In this document: positions 50,975 to 60,415 of the stretch, piece after piece | Position numbering within the stretch: position 1 is the stretch's first letter | Layout: the number at the start of each line of letters is the position of its first letter | NCBI GenBank assembly: GCA_947471745.1 | Contig: CANJKZ010000092.1 | Location: 2,852,001-2,916,000 of the forward strand | Reading direction: 5' to 3' | DNA: 64,000 nt | From: Closterium sp. Naga37s-1 | Taxonomy: Eukaryota; Streptophyta; Zygnematophyceae; Desmidiales; Closteriaceae | The notes under the pieces: model-generated | Databases searched by the model: none | Seen by the model: the letters and a program-made list of their open reading frames with translations, nothing else | Told to the model about the DNA's origin: nothing | Program-made: the position numbers and the translations under genes

Positions 50975-53595
50975 ATGGGGTCGCCTGGAGAAGAGGGGAA
51001 TTCAGTTCCCGCGAGTAGTGGTAGCTAGGAATCTGGAGTATCCGCGCCTAGGGTAGCACGGATGAACCAGGGCCCACTACTAAGGGAAGTTTTGAAAACT
51101 TTCTCAGTCGACAAATTTAGTGGTGAAGGGTACGACGACTGGTCTTGGAAGATGCAGTTATATTTTCGGTAGATAGGACTTCTTAAAGTCATGATCGGGA
51201 GTGAGAAACGTCCTAGCAATCCGAAACTTCAGGGCGATTGGGATGAACATTCTTCAGCTGGATATTACATCCTTTCTCAGAGCCTAGATTTAGCTCAACG
51301 ACAGCACATCATGCACCTACTCCCAGAGGGTGAGTGCAGAATCAAGGCGTGCCGAGCTCAAGGACCTTCATGCACCTACCTCGCTTGTAGCCACTCTCAT
51401 ACTAGAGAGAGAACTATCCACCCTGCGCCTCAGTGAAGGTAAACTGGTTCAACCCGTCTTAGATAAGCTTAGGGATCTCTACGCCAAGCTAGCAATTGCC
51501 GGCATTACCTACCCCGAGTCAACCAAGTGTGTGAAGATATTGTCACTGCTGCCGGAGTCTTGGATGGTCTTCACCAGCAGCCTTAGCCTTCCCCAAAACC
51601 AAAGCCTTTGGACCCTGGAGTGGATCCGTAAAAAGATACTCGAGGAAGACTTCAGGAGGCGTCAGTTGATGGGAGGAGAGGAGGGGAGCAGCAGCTATGC
51701 AATGCAAGGTGGTAAGAGGGGTAGAGGCAAGAAATGGCAAGGGACTGGGAGAGGGGCTTCAAAGGATGAGGATCCTCCTAACCAGCAAGGCGGTAGAGGA
51801 GCAGGACGTGGTGGAGGCCGAGGTGGTAGAGGGGGTGGAAGGGGACCTGGGAGAATGGAAGGCAAGTGTTGGTACTGTGAGAAAGTGGGCCACCCATGGT
51901 TTAAGTGCAGGACCAAACCCACCTGGTGGACCCCCTCCAATAGGACTCAAGATGGGAGCGGCGCCGGAGCGGTTGCCGATGATGAACCGGCTGAACAAGA
52001 GGAGAGAAAGGCCAGTCAATTCTTCCACGTTGGTGAGGCAGACAAGGTCGCAGTGATCGCCCATGCTGGAGCCGAGCTGCACCCGCTCAACTTGTGGATC
52101 TTGGACACAGGAGCAGCATGGATTATGACGCCAAGGGCTGACCTCCTGGACAATGTGGGGGCAGCACCGATTGCTGAAGTAAAGTCGGCTTCCGGGCATG
52201 CGCTCAAGGTGACGGGGGCGGGGCGCGCTGCATTCAAGGGAGCTGACGGCAAACCGGTGGTGCTAAGTGATGTGCTGCTAGTACCTGAATTGAAGGCAAA
52301 CCTCATCTCCCTGAGGAAGCTGGGCAAGTGTGGGGTCAGCACAAGTACCGAGGGTGCCAAAACATTCAAGGGGCAGCTGGGGAAGCGGATGCTTTGGGAT
52401 TTGCACGAGAATAGGGACATATGCAAGTCCATGTGGCAGCTGTCGGTGGTGCCTTGGAATAAGGAAAATGGTTTTCAGGGGGGGTGTAACGCTGTGGCTG
52501 CAGAGGAGCTGAAGGTTTCAGCAAGGGGAGGTGAAACGGACTGGATTACAGCCCATCGTCGCCTCGGGCACATTGCCATGCCCGCATTGCAGCAACTGCA
52601 CAAGGAGGAAGGGGTCAAGGGACTGAAGCGGATAGGTGCAGCAGCAACCTACAAGTGTGAAACTTGCCTTTTGAGCAAGTTCACTCGGTTCCCATTCCAT
52701 GAAACTGATGGTGGCAGCAAGAAACTGCTGGAGCTATTGCATATGAATGTGGTGGGGCCACTACCGGTGCTGGGGGAGCGTGGTGAGAAGTTCTTTCTCA
52801 CCATTGTGGATGACTGGAGCCGAATGACATGGGCATACCCAGTCAAGAAGAAGGACCACGTGCCAGTGATAATCCGTGATGACTACCGTTGGTTGAGAAG
52901 CAGTCCGAGCACAAGGTGATGCGGATTAGGACTGACAGGGTGGAGAGTTCCTTGGGGAGGACCTGACTACATGGTTAAAGAAACAGGGTATCATTCGGGA
53001 ACTCACCACCTCCTACACAGCGCAATCCAACTGCGTAGCAGAACGGGCAAACCGCACGGTCTTGGAGACAGCACTGGCTCTTCTTATTGAATCGGGTTTG
53101 AGGAACTCAAAGTGGCCACATGCTGTGCGCCATGCCACGATGGTTAAGAACAGGGTGTTCACCAACGTCTGTGGTGAGTCATGGGTCCCCATGGAGAGGT
53201 GGCTTGGGAGGAAGCCGCCCATTGACATGATGCGTGTGTTTGGTTGCATGGCTGTGGCTCATATCCCCAAAGCACATCGCAACAAGTTGGGTGCAACGGC
53301 TGTTTGGTGCGTGCACTTGGAGGTGGCAGCGGAAAGCAAGGGGTGGCTGCTATGGGAGCGAAGCAAGGGAGTCGTATTCGACAGTAGGGATGTCAAGTTT
53401 ATGGAAGACATCACCTACGGGAGCTGGTCCAAGCAGCCAAGGGAGCAGCTCGTGCAGCAACTGCAGCAGGCAGCCATGGGATTTGAGGTGGAGGAGGAGT
53501 GGGCTGGGGAGGAGATTGCAACGGCACATGACGAAGGTGCAGCAAAGCTCCCCTTGGTTAGCCAATGGCTGAACCTGAAGAACCCCATCCCATAA
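50975..53595 (+). pseudogene. Copia-C gag, protease and integrase
   Basis: From ATG 50975, in-frame TAG stops occur at about 51026 and 51171, then a frameshift near 51330 leads to a 529-codon frame. Motifs: FSGEGYDDWSWKMQL (gag), zinc knuckle CWYCEKVGHPWFKC, protease ILDTGAAWIMTP, integrase zinc site HRRLGH and CETC. The first core Asp is replaced (LHMNVVGPLP, normally MDVVGPL). A frameshift at about 52935 splits the RGGEF motif; 53062-53595 then carries AERANRTVLE-like sequence, WLGRKPPIDMMRVFGCMAV and a stop at 53593-53595. Clearly dead. Confidence 0.87.
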
Positions 53596-53596
53596 C

Positions 53597-55434
53597 ATGT
53601 GTCATTCCCCCACTCTCCCCCCAAGGAGAACCCAAACCAAACCCCAACCCACAGGACGAACCTTCTCACCTATGATGACGCTGCAGATGCGAGCTGCCAC
53701 CTTGAAGGCGAAGGCAAGGGGTGAAGGAGGAACAAGGAGAGAGCAGCACCAACTTGATGCATTGCTGGTGCTGGAGAGCAGCTGTGATTCTGATGAGGAA
53801 GCCCAGGAGGAGGTATACTGTTTCATGCCACCTGCACCGACTCAACCACTGACCATGGAGGAGGCACTTAACGGACCAGATAGGGACAAGTGGCTAGTGT
53901 CACAAGATGCTGAATATAACAGTCAAATGGAGAATGGGACGTGGGAGCCGGTGCCACTGCCATTGAGGAAGAAAGCCATACATTGTGGCTGGATTCCAAG
54001 GATCAAAACTGACAACAAAGGAGCGGTGTCAGTTTACAAGAGTAGGCTGGTTGCAAGGGGTTATCAACAAAAGGAAAGGGAGGATTACAAGGAGACCTTT
54101 GCTGCAACTGCAAAGCCGCCAACACTGCGTGTTTTACTTGCCGGTGCAGCTGTGTGTGGGTGGGTGATAGTTCAGATGGATATCACCACAGCCATTCTCT
54201 ATGGGCTGATAGATGTGGAGGTGTTTATGTCGCAGCCGCCGGGTTATGAGGATGGCACCGGACGTGTGTGCAAGCTGAAGAAGGCCATTTATGGCCTCAA
54301 ACAAGCACCACGCTGCTGGCATAAGAAGTTGTCTTCGGTGTTAGAGGAGATGGGCTTCAGGGCGAGCGCATGTGATGAGAGCCTTTTCCTCATGGGGGAG
54401 AAGGAGGCCCTCGTCATGTTCCTTGTGTATGTGGATGACATCCTCCTGTTTGGGAGCAGCAAGCAGGAGGTGATGAAGGTGCAGCAGAAGCTAATGCAAA
54501 ACTTTAAGTGTAAGACCCTGGGGGAGGCAAATTACTACTTGGGCATGCACATCGAGAGGGACATCAACAATGGGTGGGTGAAGCTGCACCAGGAGACATG
54601 GAGCACAAGTATGAGATTGAAGTCAGGAGGAAGGTTGCAACACCACTTCCATCCGAGTTCAAGCTTGTCAAAGCTGGGGAGAACGAGGGGGTGGATCAGC
54701 GAGAGCAAGCACGATTTCAGTCCGTGGTGGGAAGCTTGCTCTATGCAGCAGTGCTCACTCGGCCTGACGTCTCTTTTGCTGTGGGGCAGCTAGCTCGAGT
54801 GGTGCGGAATCCCACCGAGGAGCAAGTGGATGCAGCTACTCGGGTAATTCAGTACTTGAACTCCTACCCCACTGTGGGAGTTTAGTACTCTGCTGTGGCA
54901 CAAAAGAAGCAGAAGGGATTAGAGGTTCTCAAGGAGGAAGGGGAGCACCTGGGAGAGAGGGAGCTGTTCCTTACAGGTTTTGCTGATTCGTCATGGGCCT
55001 CAGAGAAAGAGGACATGTCTTCAGTGGGTGGCTACCTGTATGTGATTGGGGTAGGGCCTGTGAGCTGGAGGTCAAAGAAGCAGGTGGAAACTGCGGGTTC
55101 ATCCGTTGAAGCTGAGTACATGTCGATGTACCACGCGGCCAAGGTGGTTCGGCTGCGGAAGCTGCTGGAGGAGATTGGGCATGAGCAGAAGGCACCAACC
55201 CCACTCTTTTGTGACAATTCAAGTGCCATTTCCATGGCCAAGAACGCGGTACGGCATGGGCTTACCAAGCAAATGCGCATCAAGTGGCATTGGCTGCGCA
55301 AGGAAGTGCAGAGGGGAACCCTTGAGCCTCTCTACGTGAAAACGCAGCAGCAGCCGGCTGATTTCCTTATGAAGCGGCTGGCTGAGGAACCTCATTGGCA
55401 CTGTGCTAAGCTGAGTGGCATGAGCCTTAACTAG
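53597..55434 (+). pseudogene. Copia-C reverse transcriptase and RNase H
   Basis: Frame shifted from the integrase part. RT: MEEALNGPDRDKW, YKSRLVARGYQQKEREDYKE, MDITTAILYGLIDVEVFM, LKKAIYGLKQAPRCW and the catalytic VYVDDILLFGSS. A frameshift near 54590 moves to VGSLLYAAVLTRPDVSF, a TAG stands at about 54885, and the RNase H continues: FLTGFADSSWASEKED, SVEAEYMSMYHA, FCDNSSAISMAKNAV and QPADFLMKRL, ending at 55434. The RT active-site aspartates remain but the reading frame does not. Confidence 0.88.
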
Positions 55435-55479
55435 GCTCATGAATGTGAGTGCAAGCAGGCGACTGCTTGAGGGGGAGTT

Positions 55480-56227
55480 TGTTGGGGTGCAAATATTCAC
55501 TTTTGCACGTCAACCAGCCGCCTGCGTCGCATTTTGCATTTTGTCTGTGTGTGCATATTCATTTTCATTTTGTGATATTATGTCCGCATTTGTTCTTGAA
55601 TTTTGTGTGTTTCGTGTTCATTCATAATTGCATTTTGTGTTTGTGCATTTTCAGTTTCGTTTTCACTGTTTTCATCAAGTGCTCAAATGAGGCTCACATG
55701 AAGCGCTCAAATGAGGCTCACATGATGCGCTCAAATGAGACTCCCACGGAGTCTCAAATGAGGCCCCTCATGAAACTCAAATGAGTTCCCATGAAAGTCA
55801 CATGAGAAATATTTCATGCGAGGCTCATATGGGCGAGCTTCGAATGACTTATGCGAGGCTAATTAAAGTTTCATATGCCTCGAATGTTTGATGCGAGGCT
55901 CATTGGGGCTCCATGCGAGCGAATGATGTACCAGGGGGGCTAGATAGTTTGACTATCGAAGGGGTGCTGTTTGACTCTGTGGGTCCAGAAATCAGGACCG
56001 CGTGTGGGTCCTAATACGCACGTGTGGCCCCTCAGGATTCGGGCGTGTGGGGCGTTCTGTTGCACGTGCACTGTACTGCACAATCGCAACAGGACAGGGC
56101 CCATTTCGGCCCTGTCCCGTACTGTACACGCGCATGATCTCGATCATGGCGTGCTGTACAGCACGACCGAGAAAAAATCTCGGTCGTGCGTGAGGCACGA
56201 GGGGTGCTCGAAATTTACAGTTGAAAA
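55480..56227 (+). repeat. Copia-C 3' LTR (LTR-Z), first piece
   Basis: Starts TGTTGGGGTGCAAATA. Contains CTCAAATGAG arrays (55680-55800) and consecutive hairpins (56092-56189). Interrupted by element Y2 at 56228, resumes at 59163. Confidence 0.87.
56092..56189 (+). repeat. Cluster of three hairpins in LTR-Z
   Basis: Perfect 10-bp stem GGACAGGGCC/GGCCCTGTCC (56092-56101, 56108-56117); an imperfect TGTACA...TGTACA hairpin (about 56122-56160) around CATGAT/ATCATG; perfect 11-bp stem GCACGACCGAG/CTCGGTCGTGC (56161-56171, 56179-56189), 7-nt loop. Confidence 0.8.
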
Positions 56228-56508
56228 TGTTAACGGGAGTGGAGTGTTAGCCCCGCCCTCGCTTGGGCAACGACGACGACTTGGTTGGATGTAAGGGAGT
56301 AGCAGCCGACCGTTCAGAGTGGGAGAGCTGCTCGACAGGCTTCGTCGAGTTGCAGGGGACCGCTGTGGTGTTGCTGTCGACCAGGGAGCTCGACAGCTGC
56401 AACCGACTGGTCTGGGCGACGGGTGGGACGTCGACCAGGAGGGGCAGTTCGACCGGGAGGTCGACGGAGCAGTCTGTCGACCTACAGTTCGACCGGGAGG
56501 TCTACGGA
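56228..56508 (+). repeat. Truncated 5' LTR of Y2
   Basis: Matches 58028-58310. The junction with RT lies at about 56506-56511. Confidence 0.88.
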
Positions 56509-57916
56509 GCGCGAGAAGGCGAGGCTGGTCGTGAAGGACTTCACGCAGGTGTACGGCGCCGACTACGACGAGACGTACTCATCGGTGAGCAGCTACGTCA
56601 CGCTGAGGATCTTTTTCAGCATCGTCGCCGTTCTCGACCTCAACCTGATGCAGCTCGACATGAAGAACGCTTTCCTGCAGAGCAAGCTCGACAGGGTGCT
56701 CTTCATGTACCAACCGGACTACTTCGACGACGGGACCGGCCGGGTGTGCAAGCTGCTGAAGAGCCTCTACGGGCTGAAGCAGTCACCGCTACTGTGGTAC
56801 AGGGCTCTTGACGGTGTGCTGCTGGGCGTTGGCTCGAAGAAGAGCCAGGTCGACGAGGCGCTCTACTTCAAGGCCTGCGATGACGGAGTGACCTGCTGGG
56901 TGCTGGTCTACGACGATGACCAGCTCGCTGCCAGCAGCAGCACCGCGATGCTGAAGGAGCTAAAGGAGCTCTTGGAGGCCGCCTTCGAGCTGCGTGAGAT
57001 CTCGCCGGTGGTGAAGTACCGTGGGCTGGAGATCGTGCGCGACAGGCCAGCCACGAAGCTGTGGCTGCACCAGCAGGGCTACGCCGACAAGCTGCGCAGG
57101 CGCTTCATCGACGAGGAGCAGGGCGGTCGAGTCCCGAAGACGCCGGTCTCGGTCGACGCCTACGCGCAGCTGACGTTCGACGACGAGGAGGCCCAGGAGC
57201 GCGAGGAGGAGTACCGGCAGAAGGTCGGCTCGCTGCAGTTCGCGGCGACGACGACGAGGCCCGACATCGCGTTCGCCTGCAGCAAGCTCGGGAGCGGCCT
57301 TACGGTGAGGAGCGACCAGCATTGGCGCGAGGTCGACCGCTGCCTCGCCTACCTCGCTGACACTCGCGACACCGCCCTGGAGTTCGGCGGTGGACTAGAG
57401 TCGCTGGAGCTGATCGGCTACGTGGATGCCAACGACGCGGGCGACAAGCAGAACCGGACAAGCACGGGAGGCTACGTGTTCGTCTACGGAGGGGCCGCCG
57501 TCTCCTGGTCGAGCTCGCGCATCAAGTGCGCGACATTGTCGTCGACCGAGTCGGAGTACGTGGCGGCCACGGATGCAGGCAAGGAGGGACGCCGACTTCG
57601 TTTCCTTCTTGCGGAATTCAAGCTGCTCGACGCTGGGAAGCCGACCACCCTCTGCGTCGACAACAAGTGGGCGATCACGGTCGCTGAGGGCTTGGGGCTG
57701 ACGGGTAACCTCAAGCACATGGAGCGACGCGACGCCTAGCTGCAGCACATGGTGAGGCGCGGGAAGTTTGTGCTGAAGTACATCCCGACCACCGATCAGC
57801 CGGCGGACTTCCTGACGAAGGCGCTGCATTTTCCGGCTTTCAACCGGTGCTCTGTCACCATCAGCCAAGTTTTCCTGGCCGACGTCGGCGACGGCGAGGA
57901 TGAGGTGCAGCAATAG
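56423..57916 (+). pseudogene. Y2 reverse transcriptase and RNase H fused to LTR sequence
   Basis: Open frame of 438 codons from 56423. The first 28 or so residues (MGRRPGGAVRPGG...) are LTR-derived; then REKARLVVKDFTQVYGADYDE starts RT. Motifs: MQLDMKNAFLQSKLDRVLFM, LYGLKQSPLLWY, and VLVYDDDQLAASS, where the catalytic YADD/YVDD has become YDDD followed by Q. RNase H: IGYVDANDAGDKQ, STESEYVAATDAG, CVDNKWAITVAEG. TAG at 57737-57739 is followed in frame by the usual tail (KYIPTTDQPADFLTKALHF) to TAG 57914-57916. Homologous to 16764-18799. The fusion came from the deletion; nothing shows the protein is used. Confidence 0.87.
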
Positions 57917-58027
57917 GTGCCGTGCCCTTCTGCACGGCTGGTGCGGTGACGGCGTGCTGTATGTGGGGAGCACGCCGAGGACGAGTTTCTCCGTGGAGTA
58001 CTGCCGTGTGGGCTGGAGGTAGGGGAG

Positions 58028-59157
58028 TGTTAACGGGAGTGGAGTGTTGGCCCCGCCCTCGCTTGGGCAACGCCGACGACTTGGTTGGATGTAAGGGAGT
58101 AGCAGCCGACCGTTCACAGTGGGAGAGCTGCTCGACAGGCTTTGTCGAGCTGCAGGGGACCGCTGTGGGGATGCTGTCGACCAGGGAGCTCGACAGCTGC
58201 AACCTACTGGTCTGGGCGACGGGTGGGACGTCGACCAGGAGGGGCAGTTCGACCGGGAGGTTGACGAAGCAGTCCGTCGACCTACAGTTCGACCGGGAGG
58301 TCTACGGAGTAGTCCGTCGACCTACAGTTCGACCGAGAGGTCTACAAAGCAGTCCGTCAACTTGCAGTTCGAACGGGAGGTCGACGGAGCAGTCTGTCGA
58401 CCTGACAAGTGAGCAGCGGTCGACGAGGGGAGCTCGACGGCGTCAGCTGTCATTTCTGGTCGACGAAAGGGGTCCGTCGACCAGGGGGTAGCTCGACGGG
58501 AGCTGTGGTCGACCAGAGGCACCTGGTGGTCGACCAGAGGCACCTGGTGGTTGACCAGAGGCACCGGTGGTCGACCGGAGGCACTGGTGGAAGAACTAGG
58601 TCGACCGGGTAACCTGCTCGACGAGTTCTGCGGAGGCTCGCAAACGTCGTCGAGGTCGCGATGGCGAAGGCGACTTCGGGTTGGTATCCCGAAGTCAATG
58701 TGGCTCGTCAGGCGCAGACAACAGCCGACGGATGCCCAACGAGGCAAGTCGGGCCAATCGTCTGTGCGCACCTGCGAGCGTACGCACTGCTGTGTTCTAC
58801 GGGGCAACGCTGGACAGCCGCTCTGCTGCAGCGTTGGCACGCCGTCGACCTGCTCTGTTGGCAGGTCGCCCTTCTGCAGTGCTGGCGTGGCTCCTCTATG
58901 AAACGCTGGCAGGCGGTCGACCGAGCTGTGCTGGCGGTCAACAGGCTAGCTGCAGGGTTGCTAGGTGCCTGATGTAGTCATTGTTGTCATTGCTTGTTTA
59001 AACATTCTGTAATTTCGACTTTGCTAGTGGAAACTCTTGCTGATTTGTCCCGTGATTGTGCAAGCACCAAGGAACTAGGCAAAGCTACGATCACTCCTAG
59101 TAGTTCATGCCAACCCCCGTAGTCTAGCTCACTACCGTTGTCGAGTGAATCTCCGCA
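58028..59157 (+). repeat. 3' LTR of Y2
   Basis: 1130 bp. Contains a tandem array of about 50-bp units around CAGTTCGACCGGGAGGTCTA (58240-58400) and GTCGACCAGAGGCAC repeats (58500-58580), which make it longer than the copia-Y LTR. Confidence 0.9.
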
Positions 59158-59162
59158 GAAAA

Positions 59163-59320
59163 ACTGTTTTCCGAGTTGACTCACGGGACGGGAAATTTCT
59201 CGCAAAAGTCATTTCGCTTTGCGGAATCATTTCGTCACAGGTGCAAATCAGTTACTCCGTTTTTTTAATGGTAAAAACGGTTATACAACTGTGAGCTCGC
59301 ATGAAGACATTGGAGCTACA
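59163..59320 (+). repeat. Copia-C 3' LTR (LTR-Z), second piece
   Basis: Continues 56227 with ACTGTTTTCCGAGTTGACTC, matching 34500-34634. Cut at 59321 by the next copia copy; the remainder is outside the window. Confidence 0.85.
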
Positions 59321-59444
59321 TGTCAGATTTATATGACATAGCTACTGTAGGCTATAGTGGGGTAGCACATATGGGGTACAGTTTTCTAGGGTTTGCTTTT
59401 GTACCCAACTTTCCTTTAGTCATTTCATTCCTCGTTTCTTCTCA
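59321..59444 (+). repeat. 5' LTR of copia-1 copy R, with primer site
   Basis: 124 bp, TGTCAG ... TTCTCA. The first 85 bp match copia-1 almost fully; the end differs. Primer site TGGTATCGAGCAGG at 59445-59458. Confidence 0.9.
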
Positions 59445-59509
59445 TGGTATCGAGCAGGTTCCCTAGTGGGAACACTTCCTAGGGCCCACCACGAATCTTT
59501 TTTTTTCCT

Positions 59510-60350
59510 GCCCGGAGCGCGCTTCGCTCCTGCCCGAGTCGCGCCCTGTGTGCCCTCCCTACCGTCGCGCCCTCTCACGGCCCCTCACGGTCCCTTCGCG
59601 TCGCCCTTAGCGGCCCCTCTCACGGCCCCCTGCGCCGCCCTTACGGCCCCTCGTGCCACCCTTACGGCCCCTTACGGCCCCTCGCGCCGCCCGTCGGCCC
59701 CTCGCGCCGCCCTTAGCGGCCCCTTACGGCCCCTCGCGCCGTCCCTTGCGGCACCTCCCGCGGCCCCTCACGCCCCCCTACGGCCCGTCGCCGCCCTCCG
59801 CGGCCCCTCGCGCCGCCCTATCACGGCCCGTCGCCGCCCTCCGCGGCCCCTCGCGCCGCCCTCCACGGCCCCTTCGCCGCCCTTAGCGGCCTCTCGCGGC
59901 CCTGTCGCCGCCCCCCCCTCCGACCCGCCGTCGCCGCCCCTGCCGCAGCGGCCGCCGCTGTCCCTGCAGCAGCAGCCGCAGCCGTCGCCAGCAGCAGCCG
60001 CCACCACCTCCCTCGAGGCCGCAGCTGCTGCCGCCGCTGACTGCACCCGCCGGTGCGCCTCGGCCCTACCGGCGCCGCTCCACCCGGCCCCGCCGCCGCT
60101 CCCCGCGCGGCCCCGCCGTCACCACCGAGCCGCCGGCGCCGCCGAGCTGCTGCCGAGCTGCCCGATCCACCCGAGCCGCCCGAGCCGCCGCGCCACCTGA
60201 GCCGCCCGTGCTGCCGAGCCGCCGTACCGCCGAGCCGCCCGAGCCGCCCGAGCCGCCGAGTCGCCGAGCCGCTGTTGCTGCCGAGCCGCCGTACCGCCAA
60301 GCCGCCCGAGCCGCTGAGCCGCCGAGCCACCCGAGCCGCCCTGTCTGGTA
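59510..60350 (+). repeat. GC-rich leader of copia-1 copy R
   Basis: Imperfect repeats of GCCCCTCGCGCCGCCCTTAC type (59560-59910), then GCCGCCGAGCCGCCCGAGC units (60110-60340). Unit and order differ from the copia-1 leader, except for the last 70 bp before the ATG, which are conserved. Confidence 0.83.
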
Positions 60351-60415
60351 AGAGCAGCGCCTCTGTCACTGCACTGCCCTTACCCTACTGTTCGCGCTGC
60401 TAGTCTACTGCTGTC

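Larger units (their letters stand above)
50932..55479 (+). mobile_element. Copia-C internal region (Ty1/copia, degenerate)
   Basis: Body of an element flanked by LTR-Z copies: 5' LTR pieces 34446-34634 and 50388-50931, 3' LTR from 55480. Coding order is copia type; relative of copia-K. Several stops and frameshifts. Polypurine tract GAGGGGGAGT at 55470-55479. Confidence 0.87.
56228..59157 (+). mobile_element. Element Y2: internally deleted copia-Y relative
   Basis: 2930 bp starting TGTTAACGGGAG and ending CTCCGCA, with a perfect duplication GAAAA (56223-56227, 59158-59162). The 3' LTR is complete (58028-59157, 1130 bp); the 5' LTR stops after about 280 bp and is joined directly to the RT gene, so the rest of that LTR, the primer site, gag, protease and integrase are gone. 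Related to copia-Y (15617-22937). Confidence 0.92.
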
